The notes: a model not told the origin generated them from the sequence alone. A stretch of 64,000 bases of DNA from CADDYT01 sp035294125 (GCA_035294125.1 DATGLM010000037.1:35755-99754), one strand, 5' to 3'. Positions 25,017 through 34,594 are shown, numbered from the stretch's first letter. Program-made: numbers and translations.

Positions 25017-26439
25017 CGCTCTGACGCAAGAGGTTGTTGACGCCCTTGCCCCGGTCTCGCTGCGCTGTGTGGAATGCGATGCTCTCTATCCTGGCGGCGA
25101 GATGGGGCAGGCTCCGCGCTATCGCTGTGACTGCGGCGGCGTGCTTGATGTAGAGATGCAGCCGGTGCTGCGCAAATCGCCGACACCCCTGCTGGACGAG
25201 GCCGGTGGTGTCCTGAGCGCGGTAGAGAGCGATCTGCCGCCTCTGGCAGGCGCGCCCTGGCGGCAGCTTTTCGATGAACGCTCCGGCAGCCTGCATACCT
25301 GGTCCGGTACCTCGGAAGAGCTCTTGCTCGACCAGAGCGGCGTCTGGCGCTATCGCGAACTCATCCTGCCCATCCCTGCGCGCTGTATCGTCAGCCGACC
25401 CGAAGGTAATACTGGCCTCTACCCGGTTGGGCTGGAAAACTGCGGCTCCGGCCCCAATCGCGCCGGGCATCGCCAGATCGGCAGCTTCGCCGGTCTGGAA
25501 CGGCTCTACCTGAAGCACGAGGGTGAAAATCCGACCGGCAGCTTCAAAGACCGGGGCATGACGGTTGGCATCTCGATGGCGCTCGCATGGGGAGCCGCTG
25601 CTGTGGCCTGCGCCTCGACCGGCAATACCTCCGCCTCGCTGGCCTCCTACGCGGCGCAGGCGGGTATGCGCTGCATCGTTTTCCTGCCTGTCGGCAATGT
25701 CGCGGGCGGCAAGCTGGCGCAATCGCTGGCCTATGGCGCGACCATCATCCAGATTGCAGGGGATTTCGATGATGCTATGCGACTGGTCGAACAGGTCTGC
25801 AACGAGGCAGGTATCTACCTGCTCAACTCGCTCAATCCTTTCCGCATCGAGGGCCAGAAGGCCATCGGCTTTGAGCTGTTGCACCAGCTTGACTGGCAGC
25901 CCCCCGACTGGGTTGTCCTGCCAGCCGGGAACCTCGGCAACACTTCCGCCATCGGCAAAGCCTTCCGGCAGGCGTACCAGCTTTCGCTCATCGGCCACAT
26001 GCCACGCATCGCCTCCATCCAGGCGGCAGGCGCGAATCCCTTCTATCGCAGCTTCACACAGAAATTCGCGCAGCGCGAGTCTGTCCAGGCGCACACCGTA
26101 GCCACCGCCATCAAGATCGGCAACCCGGTGAGCTACACGCGCGCCCGGCGTGTGATCGAGGAGAGCGAGGGCGTGGTTGAGGAGGTGACGGACGAGGAGA
26201 TTCTGACCGCCAAAGCCGTCATCGATCGCTCAGGCATCGGCTGCGAGCCTGCCTCCGCCGCTACACTGGCTGGCATGCGCAAACTGGTCGCGCGCGGTGT
26301 CATCAAACATGACGAGCGCGTCGTGGGCATTCTGACGGGCAACCTGCTCAAAGACACCGTGACCGGAATCCCTCGCGGCGGCGGAGAGGTCGTGGTCGAG
26401 CCAACAATTCATGCCATCAGGAGTGTACTTTCGCTATGA
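25009..26439 (+). CDS. thrC: threonine synthase
   Basis: A 476-residue PLP enzyme making L-threonine from O-phosphohomoserine. An N-terminal rubredoxin-like zinc ribbon uses C20-x2-C23 and C40-x-C42. The PLP lysine is in NPTGSFKDRG near 180, and the phosphate loop GNTSAS follows. A segment of about 70 residues between the ribbon and the catalytic core (about 55-130) is longer than in compact homologues. ATG 25009 follows GGAGAG and overlaps the thrB stop; a GTG 96 nt upstream would add a tail with no family counterpart. ATGA coupling links it to the next gene. Confidence 0.93.
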   Translation: MNSALTQEVVDALAPVSLRCVECDALYPGGEMGQAPRYRCDCGGVLDVEMQPVLRKSPTPLLDEAGGVLSAVESDLPPLAGAPWRQLFDERSGSLHTWSGTSEELLLDQSGVWRYRELILPIPARCIVSRPEGNTGLYPVGLENCGSGPNRAGHRQIGSFAGLERLYLKHEGENPTGSFKDRGMTVGISMALAWGAAAVACASTGNTSASLASYAAQAGMRCIVFLPVGNVAGGKLAQSLAYGATIIQIAGDFDDAMRLVEQVCNEAGIYLLNSLNPFRIEGQKAIGFELLHQLDWQPPDWVVLPAGNLGNTSAIGKAFRQAYQLSLIGHMPRIASIQAAGANPFYRSFTQKFAQRESVQAHTVATAIKIGNPVSYTRARRVIEESEGVVEEVTDEEILTAKAVIDRSGIGCEPASAATLAGMRKLVARGVIKHDERVVGILTGNLLKDTVTGIPRGGGEVVVEPTIHAIRSVLSL

Positions 26440-28646
26440 GTCTTACTCAGCCCAGGGCTGCTACAGAAAACAAAGATGTTGCCACGGAAAAGCGCGACCA
26501 GCGCCGGTTGCGTGACTTGCTCACCTCCTGGGATTTCTACCTGATCTTGCTGCTGGTGCTCGTCGCGGGCTTCCTGCGTTTCTATGGCATCAATACGACG
26601 GAGTTTGACGACGACCAGGCGACGCTCTTCCGCCTGGCCTATGATGCCGTTCATCACGGCCTGCTGCCCGTCACCAGCAATCGCTCCTCCATCGGCCTCG
26701 CCAATCCGCCCGGCGCCATCTACCTGCTGATGATCCCCGCTGCCCTGAGCAGCAATCCCGTGTGGGCTGCCGTGCTGGTGGGGGCCTTCTCCGTTGCCTC
26801 TGTCGTGTTGACCTACGTCTTTGTCAATCGCTATTTCGGGCGCGTGGCCGCTATCGTGGCCGCGCTGCTCTTTGCCGTCACCTTCAGGTCGATCGTCTAC
26901 GAGCGTTTCATCTGGCAGCCCAATTTGATGGCTCCCTTCGTCGTGCTCTTCCTGTTCGTGCTCTTCCTGGGCGCGGTCGAGCGGCGCAAGGGCTGGCTCT
27001 TTCCGGCCCTGCTCCTGCTGGGCATCCTCTATCAGATGCACGCCATCACCCTGCTCTTGCTCGCCCCACTGGCGGTCGCGATTGTGCTTGCGCCCCGCAC
27101 GCTGCGCTGGCGCGACCTCATTTTCTCGGTCATCGGCCTGCTCGTTATCTTCTTCCCATTTCTGCTCTGGGAGTTTACCCATAAATTTGCCGACCTGCTC
27201 TCTCTCCTGCCTGCTTCCGGCGGTCATGCCGTCATCGATGACCAGGCCCTGCGTTTCTACCGCTTATTCCTGCTGCCTTACGACACGCCTCCTACCTACC
27301 CTGGCTCTATCCAGGCGTTGCTCGCTCATAAGCTGGACCGACTCCATCTCCCTCTCATCATGCCCCTGCTCGTCCTGGGCGGCTTGCTCGTAGCCGGTTC
27401 GCTGATCCTCTGGCCGCGACTCTCAACCATGCTATCAGGTGCTTCAACTGCGACAGAGACGCCGACGGCAGAGAAAAGGCAGACAAATAGTGGCGGCGCC
27501 ATTGCTCAATTGCGAGCGTGGTGGCTGGCTTTCTATGACAGTGGCTACAAGCGCGCTCTGCTCTTGCTACTTGTCTGGCAGATTGTGCCACTGCTGGCGC
27601 TCGCGCGCCACTCGCTGGACCTGCACGCCCAGTATTTCCTCTTTATGCTGCCCGGCCCATTTATCCTCATTGGCCTCTTCATCGGCAAGCTCGCCGGGTG
27701 GTCGCGGCGCTTGCAGCGTTCCCTGCCGTTGCTACAATGGGCGCGTTATGCCATGTACCTCGCTGTCACCATCATTGTGATCGCGCAATTCGCAGGCAGC
27801 GTCGGCGGCGTGCTCGATCAGGTCGAGGGCAAATATGATGATCGCAGCTTCCAGCCCTATCCCTATCACAATGATCTAAGCTCCCTGCAACATGCTCTCA
27901 ACGAGGCCGATCAACTGGCCCAACAGCGCCATCTCGGCAGAGTCTACATCACGACTGATGCCGCCACGCAGACCGCGCTGGGCTTTCTGGCGGAGCAGAT
28001 GCATACCCCAACCACCTTATTCGACGCAGGCAAGTGCCTCGTTCTGCCCGGTGCCGCGCAAGGGCCAGCAGTACTTCTCGTCGGCCCGTATGATCCCTTA
28101 ACCAACGCCTTGCTCGGCCAGTTCGCGCATGCTACGCTTATCGATCAACCAGCACGGCTGGGCGGCGCTCCCTTCAAACTCTACGTCGTCAATCCCGCCA
28201 CCAGTCCAGCCTCAGCAACGACCCAGGCGCGCTACGGCAGTGATTTGCAACTGCTCTCTGTCCAGGTCCCACCGCTTGCCGTCAACAACACCTCCTGGCT
28301 GCTGACGCGCTGGCAACTGCTGCGTGCCGCTCCATCCGCGCTACGTACCACCTACAGTTACGTATTCAATACAACGCCCGCCGCGAGCACTACAACCATG
28401 CAAGCCACCTGTACTCTCAGTTCCTTGCAGAATGGCGACCAGGTAATTGCTGCATTTCCCTTGCCGAAAGGCAGTGCCGCACCGTCCTCGGTAACGCTCT
28501 CCGCCCAGTCGTACACGACCATACCCGACAATCCAACCTTTGGCCCGCTGCACGTAGAAACCTATCTCAGTGTCTCTACCCCGGCTGTTACGCTGCATAC
28601 TGCTTCCGGGAAGATACATGTAACAGCGCAGGTTCTATCTTCGTAG
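26436..28646 (+). CDS. GT39-type membrane glycosyltransferase
   Basis: A 736-residue polytopic protein. After a cytoplasmic N-terminus of about 30 residues, the first extracytoplasmic loop carries the acidic motif typical of GT-C/ArnT/PMT enzymes (TEFDDDQATLFRLA, about 53-66), and a downstream SNPVWAAVLVG helix fits the same fold. About ten helices run to residue 460, followed by an approximately 270-residue extracytoplasmic domain with no recognised motif. Such enzymes transfer a sugar from a polyprenyl-phosphate donor to proteins or lipids. Its ATG overlaps the thrC stop (ATGA), an unexpected operon partner that may reflect only co-expression. Confidence 0.7.
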   Translation: MSLTQPRAATENKDVATEKRDQRRLRDLLTSWDFYLILLLVLVAGFLRFYGINTTEFDDDQATLFRLAYDAVHHGLLPVTSNRSSIGLANPPGAIYLLMIPAALSSNPVWAAVLVGAFSVASVVLTYVFVNRYFGRVAAIVAALLFAVTFRSIVYERFIWQPNLMAPFVVLFLFVLFLGAVERRKGWLFPALLLLGILYQMHAITLLLLAPLAVAIVLAPRTLRWRDLIFSVIGLLVIFFPFLLWEFTHKFADLLSLLPASGGHAVIDDQALRFYRLFLLPYDTPPTYPGSIQALLAHKLDRLHLPLIMPLLVLGGLLVAGSLILWPRLSTMLSGASTATETPTAEKRQTNSGGAIAQLRAWWLAFYDSGYKRALLLLLVWQIVPLLALARHSLDLHAQYFLFMLPGPFILIGLFIGKLAGWSRRLQRSLPLLQWARYAMYLAVTIIVIAQFAGSVGGVLDQVEGKYDDRSFQPYPYHNDLSSLQHALNEADQLAQQRHLGRVYITTDAATQTALGFLAEQMHTPTTLFDAGKCLVLPGAAQGPAVLLVGPYDPLTNALLGQFAHATLIDQPARLGGAPFKLYVVNPATSPASATTQARYGSDLQLLSVQVPPLAVNNTSWLLTRWQLLRAAPSALRTTYSYVFNTTPAASTTTMQATCTLSSLQNGDQVIAAFPLPKGSAAPSSVTLSAQSYTTIPDNPTFGPLHVETYLSVSTPAVTLHTASGKIHVTAQVLSS

Positions 28647-28711
28647 ATAGGATGTGGAAGCAATTTATGCTAGAATAGATACGGTAGTCCGTAGGCGGAA
28701 GGGTAAAGCAC

Positions 28712-29143
28712 ATGCGCACGATGAGGTTTAGACGGAGAGGACAACTCATACCGCCCTGGAATATGCCCTCTGACCCCGTAAAGGCCGTGTTCTGGTTCAT
28801 GCACTGGCTGTTGCGGGTCCTCGTGCGCTTCTTCTGGATACTCATCCTCGCTGGCGTCATCACAGAGAGCATTCTGAACGGCCTTGTTGGCGGCGTTGTT
28901 ACTTTGCTGATCGGTCTTGGACTCTGGGCGGGCGCGTTCGTCTTACTGGTTTTCGTCAACGTGACCACCAGCATCTCACAGACTGTTTCGGAGATGAGCC
29001 GCGTGCAGCGCGACTTCCGCGACTTCACTGTGCGCGCACCGGGAGCGCAGCGCTCGACCTACGAGCCAGAGCAGGAGGGCAAAGTCGTTGAAGGGACAAT
29101 AACAAATCTGGAGGAAGAACGGCGTAAGCGCAGGAGAGAATAG
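28712..29143 (+). CDS. small membrane protein of unknown function
   Basis: A 143-residue protein with two adjoining hydrophobic segments (about 33-58 and 62-88) and a charged, probably cytoplasmic C-terminus rich in Arg and Glu (ending ERRKRRRE). No catalytic motif or family was recognised. It lies 65 nt after the glycosyltransferase gene, with its own AT-rich upstream stretch, so it may be independently transcribed. Confidence 0.55.
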   Translation: MRTMRFRRRGQLIPPWNMPSDPVKAVFWFMHWLLRVLVRFFWILILAGVITESILNGLVGGVVTLLIGLGLWAGAFVLLVFVNVTTSISQTVSEMSRVQRDFRDFTVRAPGAQRSTYEPEQEGKVVEGTITNLEEERRKRRRE

Positions 29144-29203
29144 AGGCACACATTCAAAATAGCCACGTTCGCGTGTGCTCTGTTGTCCCTCTAGCGCCTT
29201 ATG

Positions 29204-29563
29204 TTATTTCGCTGATTTCGTGGAGTCATCCGTGACGAGCAACGCCCCTTCGATCTGCTTGCGCAGGCGCTCCCGCATCAAAATGCCCTTGATGCGATGA
29301 ATCTCCACGCCATTATTGAAGAAGAGAATCGTAGGAATGCCCTCGACATTCCACTGCTGCACTGTATCCCCATTCTTATCGACATCCAGTTTTGCGAAGA
29401 GCACGCGCCCCTGATACTCTTTACTGACCGCGTCAAATTCCGGTTCCTGGATCTGGCACGCCGGACTCTGACTCGAAGTGAAGCTGACCACAACCATCTG
29501 CTCTGCGTCCAGTACCTTCTCAGCGAAGTCCTCGCCAGTTACCTCAATGTAGCTCTCTGCCAT
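29204..29563 (-). CDS. thioredoxin-fold protein lacking the first active-site Cys
   Basis: A 119-residue thioredoxin-like domain: beta-alpha-beta start (MVVVSF), a LDVDKN segment, the conserved cis-Pro in EGIPTILFF and the final amphipathic helix. The active site reads S33-P-A-C36 instead of Cys-Gly-Pro-Cys, and the preceding Trp is absent, so it cannot form the usual disulfide. It may act as a monothiol reductase, a chaperone or a binding protein. It is monocistronic on the minus strand, converging on the preceding membrane protein gene. Confidence 0.8.
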   Translation of the reverse strand: MAESYIEVTGEDFAEKVLDAEQMVVVSFTSSQSPACQIQEPEFDAVSKEYQGRVLFAKLDVDKNGDTVQQWNVEGIPTILFFNNGVEIHRIKGILMRERLRKQIEGALLVTDDSTKSAK

Positions 29564-29654
29564 GCCTGTCCTCTATTCTTTTTTGAGTAAGTTGATATGT
29601 TTTTCCAAAAGGGTATCACTGAGAAAGGAAGCTGTCAAGGCAGAATCTCTGCCA

Positions 29655-31358
29655 TTATGCAGGTAATAGCGCCTCAGCATCTTCAATCAGGTAGCGATAG
29701 CCCTGCTCGGTCAGGAATAGCTGGCGATTGGCTGAAAATTCCTGGTCACGTGTGTCGCGGGTCACGATGGAGTAGAAATAGGCTAATCCACCGTCGCTTT
29801 TCGGGCGCAGGATGCGTCCCAGGCGCTGTGCCTCTTCCTGGCGCGAGCCGAAGGTCCCCGACACCTGGATGGCGACATTCGCATCCGGCAGATCAATGGC
29901 GAAATTTGCCACCTTGCTCACCACCAACCGCTTGACCTCGCCCCGGCGAAATTGCTCGTACAATTTCTCTCGCTGCGCATTGGATGTCTTCCCCATCAAC
30001 AGCGGTGCGTCCAGTTCGTCGGCCAGGATTTTGAGCTGGTCAATGTACTGACCGATAATCAATATCTGATCGTCGCGGTGGCGTTCAACGAGGTGACGCA
30101 CGACGTTGAGCTTGGCGCTACATTCTGCGGCCAGCCGGTACTTCTCTTTCTGTTCGGCCAGCGCGTAGTTCAACTGCTCATCCTCGGTCAGACCCACGCG
30201 AATCTCGTGGCATTCCGCCGTGGCGATCCAGCCCTGCTTCTCCAATTCGCGCCAGGGTACATCATATTTCTTTGGCCCGATCAGGCTGAAAACGTCCGCC
30301 TCTCGTCCATCCTCGCGCACCAGCGTAGCCGTCAGGCCGAGACGGCGGCGCGCTTGAATCTCCGCCGTGATACGGAAGACGGGAGCGGGCAGCAGGTGAA
30401 CTTCGTCGTAGATAATCAGGCCCCAGTCATAGCTGGTGAAGAGCGAGAAATGAGGGAAATCCTCTTCGGCTATTTGCGTCTCCTCCTTTTTTGAGGGGGC
30501 GCGGTACGTCAGAATCTGGTAGGTGCTGACTGTAACAGGGCAGATCTCCTTGCGGTCGCCCGTGTATTCGCCAACCATCTCAGGCGGAATGTCGGTCTTG
30601 TCGAGAATCTCCTGTATCCACTGCCGGACAGCAATGGTGTTGGGAGTGAGAATAAGCGTTGCGCGCTGGATATCGGCCATCGTTGCCAGCCCGACAATGG
30701 TTTTGCCCGCACCGCAAGGCAGCACAACCACGCCGCTTCCCCCGCTCGGCGCGCCCCCGGCGTAAAACGCGGCGGAGGCTGCGTACTGGTAGGCGCGGGG
30801 CTGGAAGGAAACGCCCTGGCTTGTGACCTCGCGCAGGGTTAGTGGCAGGGGCGAACCTTCGGTATAACCGGCCAGGTCTTCGGCGGGAAAGCCGATGTGA
30901 ATCAGCGCCTGCTTGATATGGCCGCGCCGCGAGGCATCGACCTGGATCGTGTTTCTGTTGATCTGTCGCAGCAGGTAGGGCTGCGTGCGCTTGTGGCGCA
31001 AAATTTCGGTGATTAAAGCTGTATCGGTTGAGCTCAGAAGCAGCGCTTCTCCCTCGCGAATCAGCTTCACGCGCCCGTAACGGCCCATATATTCACGAAT
31101 ATCTACAGAGATATTCGAGGGGATATCGTATTTGCTGTACTTCTCGAGTAGTTCCAGCACCATCCGGGCGCTCATCCCACCGGCGGCTGCGTTCCAGAGC
31201 GAGAGCGGGGAGAGACGATAGGTGTGGATATGCTCCGGTGATTTCTCCAACTCGGCGAACTGGGCAAGCGCATCCCTTGCCTCGGCGTGTAATGGATGAT
31301 CTACTTCTAACAGAATAGTGCGGTCACTCTGAACGATCAATGGGTTTCCTGGGTTCAT
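29655..31358 (-). CDS. XPB/Rad25-family DNA repair helicase
   Basis: A 567-residue superfamily 2 helicase of the bacterial XPB group. An N-terminal helicase-associated domain (about 1-170) precedes Walker A PCGAGKT near 217, the DEVH box in YDEVHLLP near 320, motif III LTATLVRED with the RED element used by XPB for DNA opening, and the C-terminal motif VI QRLGRILRP near 510. Bacterial XPBs unwind DNA 3' to 5' and work with the nuclease Bax1/YqhH in some species; no such gene is adjacent. The upstream alpha/beta hydrolase gene ends 4 nt before its start, so the two form an operon. Confidence 0.88.
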   Translation of the reverse strand: MNPGNPLIVQSDRTILLEVDHPLHAEARDALAQFAELEKSPEHIHTYRLSPLSLWNAAAGGMSARMVLELLEKYSKYDIPSNISVDIREYMGRYGRVKLIREGEALLLSSTDTALITEILRHKRTQPYLLRQINRNTIQVDASRRGHIKQALIHIGFPAEDLAGYTEGSPLPLTLREVTSQGVSFQPRAYQYAASAAFYAGGAPSGGSGVVVLPCGAGKTIVGLATMADIQRATLILTPNTIAVRQWIQEILDKTDIPPEMVGEYTGDRKEICPVTVSTYQILTYRAPSKKEETQIAEEDFPHFSLFTSYDWGLIIYDEVHLLPAPVFRITAEIQARRRLGLTATLVREDGREADVFSLIGPKKYDVPWRELEKQGWIATAECHEIRVGLTEDEQLNYALAEQKEKYRLAAECSAKLNVVRHLVERHRDDQILIIGQYIDQLKILADELDAPLLMGKTSNAQREKLYEQFRRGEVKRLVVSKVANFAIDLPDANVAIQVSGTFGSRQEEAQRLGRILRPKSDGGLAYFYSIVTRDTRDQEFSANRQLFLTEQGYRYLIEDAEALLPA

Positions 31359-31362
31359 GCAT

Positions 31363-32040
31363 TTACACCCCGGGCATCTCTGCCCATCTTTTGAGATACT
31401 TCATAATGGCGTTTGTAGCGGCGTCTTCATAGCCTCGCATCAGGTGGCGAGCGCCGGTAATCACATTAATCCCCTTTGGGCCTTTTTGCTGCTCGACAAA
31501 CGGCTCGAGCTTGTAGCGTGGACAGACTTCGTCAAACTCGCCCGTGACAAACAACTTGGGACGTTCAAAAGGGCGAGGGAAGCCGCTGGCAGTGCGGTAC
31601 AGCGGCAGGCTGATCGCGACGAGCGTGCGTATATGCGGGTCGAAAGGGGCGTATTGGAGAGCGATATAGGCGCCAAAGGCATGTCCAACCACGCAGACTT
31701 TCTCCAGATTTACACCCGGTTGCGTCAGCCCGAATACGACGGCTCCCGCCAGATCAAGCGCCTCCAGCCTTCCGTCCGTCTGCTGCCCCTGGCTGTTGCC
31801 CACACCGCGAAAATTGAAGCGCAGGCCGATCATGCCCGCCTCGGCGACCGCCCGCGCCAGAGCCACCGTCAGGCTATCCCGCATATCGCTGCTGGCCGGT
31901 TGTGGGTGACAGAACACGACGAGAGGAGCCGTTCCCTGCACCACGGTCGGCTCGTGAATAATCCCTTCGAGCCGGAATGCAGGCTGTCCCAGGCTCGTAA
32001 ATAGAACGGCTCGTTCTACCTGTGCTGTTGGTCCGGTCAT
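31363..32040 (-). CDS. alpha/beta hydrolase-fold protein without nucleophile serine
   Basis: A 225-residue protein closely resembling the small COG2945-type alpha/beta hydrolases: oxyanion region FCHPQP at 43-48, FNFRGVGNSQG at 75-85, and a late CPRYK plus GARH segment expected to carry Asp and His. The elbow reads G-H-A121-F-G where the nucleophile Ser should be, encoded by an unambiguous GCC codon. Classical hydrolase activity is therefore unlikely. It is transcribed just ahead of the XPB helicase with a 4-nt gap, which may indicate a non-catalytic partner role. The start ATG follows AGAGAGACA. Confidence 0.78.
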   Translation of the reverse strand: MTGPTAQVERAVLFTSLGQPAFRLEGIIHEPTVVQGTAPLVVFCHPQPASSDMRDSLTVALARAVAEAGMIGLRFNFRGVGNSQGQQTDGRLEALDLAGAVVFGLTQPGVNLEKVCVVGHAFGAYIALQYAPFDPHIRTLVAISLPLYRTASGFPRPFERPKLFVTGEFDEVCPRYKLEPFVEQQKGPKGINVITGARHLMRGYEDAATNAIMKYLKRWAEMPGV

Positions 32041-32949
32041 TGTCTCTCTTTCTCTACATAGCTGTGCTGTGAATCCACAGGTTTCATCTTAACGCAGGAA
32101 TCTTCATACGTCAACATCTTGCCGGAAAGCCTTACTGCTATCTGACAGAAAGGGACGTGTCTAACGTGCCGCTTCGGATAATCGCTACTTTTAACGAAAA
32201 ACAGAACAAACATCATATGTTAGAATAGATAATAAGATTAGAAGTAATAAGAAAACTTACATTTTTCAGGCAATATCGGAATTTGTATTATAAAACCCTA
32301 TGAAAATGGGCGGGAGGATGTTATACTGATTAATAATATGGATGTATATTTTGATCCCGGTCACAATAGAATATGGCAGATTTCTCTTTTCGCTAGCTCG
32401 GCCTGACCTCAGAGGAAATCTGTTGGGAGTTGTTCTTCGAGAGGGCAGGCAGGAGAGAGAGGTGGAAAAGTTCCGGGCAGGCCGCATCTATTTTGGTTTT
32501 TCATCTGACCTGCATTGAAGATAAGGAACAGCCTCTTATTAGCAATACACTTCGCCTGAAGAGGTCTTGGGGGACAGGTCTCAGTAAGATCATCGTGGAC
32601 AGCAGGCAAGGCAGCACAAGGACAGTGCTATTCACCCGGATCCTGACGCAGCGAAGCATTGTATAGAAGCGACAGCGCTTGCGGATCGCGTGATGTAAGC
32701 TATTACGCGATGGCCCATCCTTTGTGATGGCAATGATAGCAACAGCGTGCCAGCGATGCAATGCGTGCTGAAACTACTCCTGTTTACAGGAGCAGGAGCA
32801 GGAGAATAGGGCGTTGTATTATTGTTGCTGTTATCCTGCCAGGTGGGTCGGGTACTCGCCCGGTTGATAGTATGGCATAGTAGAGTGTGGGTGGTCAGGG
32901 CGAAACTGGCAAAGTGTTTAGTGGTTTTCTAGTGAATATAGAGGTAGGA
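32041..32949. other. 909-bp region without a supported gene
   Basis: This is the divergent space between the XPB operon and the receiver-GGDEF gene. The left half (32190-32350) is AT-rich. The right half contains a 7-bp inverted repeat ATCGCGT...ACGCGAT (about 32686-32714) and a triple GGAGCA repeat near 32788-32803. Frames longer than 75 codons exist on both strands but have no ribosome site and no protein-like composition. It may hold a long leader or an RNA; no known riboswitch motif was recognised. Confidence 0.4.
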
Positions 32950-34047
32950 ATGCATATGGCCAACATTTTAGTCGTAGAGGACGAACTGCAGACCGACAGA
33001 TTGCTCAAAGAACTTCTGGAGATCGAAGGCTATCAGGTTGTAACTATCCGAAGCGGCAAAGATGCTGTACAATTTGCCTTGCGAGAAATGCCCCACCTCA
33101 TTCTCCTTGATATTATGCTTCCGGGTATAGATGGCTATGAAGTCATGCGCAGCCTGCGCAACCATCCCAAAACGATGCATATTCCTATTATCGTCTTAAG
33201 CGCCCTGGGTGATACCAATAATAAGGTGCGTGCCTTCGAGCGTGACGCGGACGATTACGTTACCAGGCCGTTCGATACTGATGAATTGCTGGCTCGTATG
33301 CGCCGTCAGTTGCGGCGGGTGCAGCAGAGCTTCCTTTCGCCTCTCACCGGGCTGCCCGGTGGCTTGCAGGTTGTACGCGCCATCAACTACAAGCTCAACA
33401 GTCAGGAACCCTGGAGTATCCTGTATCTCGATCTCGATAATTTCAAGGCCTTCAATGATGTCTATGGCTTCCTGGCAGGTAATGATATGATCCTGCTTGT
33501 TGGTCAGATTTGCCAGCGCCTGGTACATCAACACGGGGGTGCCGAAGATTTTGTCGGCCATATCGGCGGTGATGATTTCGTCATTGTTACCTCTCCCATG
33601 CGCGCCAGGACGCTCTGCGCAAAGATTATGGCTTCTTATAAAGAAGAGAGCGCGGCGCTCTATCTGCCTGAAGACCTGGAACGCGGCTCGATCAGCGGCC
33701 TGGACCGCAAGGGCAGACCCTTTCAGTTCCCGCTCGTCTCTCTTTCCATCGGGGTCGTGAATAACCAGTTGCGCCGTCCTCACAGCATTCAGGAGATCAG
33801 CTATCTCGCGGCTGAGGCCAAGCGCCACGCCAAACAATCGACCGAGAATATTTTTCACATCTCTGCTTCCCCTGGTCGCTCGTATCAGAACTGCGACCGT
33901 CACACGCCGCCCCCACCATCCATCTCCGACACGGCTGTCTCTCGTAATTCATCACCTTTTCTTTCTTATGCGTATCCTCGTAGTGACCGGCACTATTTCA
34001 ACGATGGTGATATGATTACAGAGTACGAATCACATCTGTACGGTTAA
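32950..34047 (+). CDS. response regulator with GGDEF-type output domain
   Basis: A 365-residue protein. The receiver domain (about 1-125) has phospho-acceptor Asp in LLDIMLPG near 56 and the conserved Lys position replaced by Arg in YVTRPF. The GGDEF domain (about 135-300) begins with SPLTGLPGG and carries L-D-L-D-N-F and an active-site loop G-G-D-D-F instead of G-G-D/E-E-F. Asp for Glu in the fourth position may reduce or abolish c-di-GMP synthesis. A low-complexity tail of about 60 residues follows. AGAGGTAGGA precedes ATG 32950; a second ATG lies two codons downstream. A possible inhibitory site (RxxD) was not seen. Confidence 0.85.
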   Translation: MHMANILVVEDELQTDRLLKELLEIEGYQVVTIRSGKDAVQFALREMPHLILLDIMLPGIDGYEVMRSLRNHPKTMHIPIIVLSALGDTNNKVRAFERDADDYVTRPFDTDELLARMRRQLRRVQQSFLSPLTGLPGGLQVVRAINYKLNSQEPWSILYLDLDNFKAFNDVYGFLAGNDMILLVGQICQRLVHQHGGAEDFVGHIGGDDFVIVTSPMRARTLCAKIMASYKEESAALYLPEDLERGSISGLDRKGRPFQFPLVSLSIGVVNNQLRRPHSIQEISYLAAEAKRHAKQSTENIFHISASPGRSYQNCDRHTPPPPSISDTAVSRNSSPFLSYAYPRSDRHYFNDGDMITEYESHLYG

Positions 34048-34060
34048 GCCGTGGCTGAAT

Positions 34061-34534
34061 ATGGGGAAACATATCCGAACAGGAAAGGTTGTATCTACTA
34101 CGAATCAGGAAGAATCCTTTAGCACAATGGAGCAAGAAAACGATCTGGATGGTGTGAGCGACGAGGAAAGAGAGGCCAGGCGGCAGGCGGTACGCGAAAA
34201 TGCCAAACGTGTGCTGCGCGAAAGCGGACTGGCAGAAATGCTTCTCGCCATCAACAAAAATCTCCTCAAAGGCCGGGGGAAATTTGAAGAATATGATTCA
34301 ATGCTGCTGCTCAAGTGGGGAACATTCACCACGAGACGCCATCTCTGGATCGAAGTTAGCGGAAACACCATTCGTTTCCGGCTGAACCAGCATCTCAAAT
34401 GCAGCGCGCCCGCCCCGCTTTGCGACGGCGAGTATCACACCTTCACCGGCTCCATGTGGGCCAATCACGATTTTCTCGCCGAGCAGCTCAGAAAATACTA
34501 CGAAAAACCCGTTGCCGAAAGCTCCGACGATTGA
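34061..34534 (+). CDS. hypothetical protein
   Basis: A 157-residue soluble acidic/basic mixed protein (or 135 residues if started at ATG 34127). The first 70 residues are predicted helical and strongly charged (DEEREARRQAVRENAKRVLRE). The second half contains two W-rich beta-like segments (LLLKWGTFTTRRHLWIEV). Neither start has a good ribosome site. It follows the GGDEF-domain gene by 13 nt on the same strand and may share its transcript. No family recognised. Confidence 0.5.
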   Translation: MGKHIRTGKVVSTTNQEESFSTMEQENDLDGVSDEEREARRQAVRENAKRVLRESGLAEMLLAINKNLLKGRGKFEEYDSMLLLKWGTFTTRRHLWIEVSGNTIRFRLNQHLKCSAPAPLCDGEYHTFTGSMWANHDFLAEQLRKYYEKPVAESSDD

Positions 34535-34594
34535 CAATGCAGGCTCCGATGGCTTGTGGCCTATTAATCGGCGCTGTCCACGATAAATCGGGGC

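Noticed and set aside
25006..26094. 362-codon frame antisense to thrC
   Set aside because: Shadow of a clearly identified gene; no protein family pattern.
32430..32761. 78- and 86-codon frames on both strands
   Set aside because: No ribosome site, overlapping each other, and non-protein-like composition.
32690..32949. c-di-GMP (GEMM) riboswitch before the receiver-GGDEF gene
   Set aside because: The gene context is tempting, but the conserved GEMM core sequence was not found.
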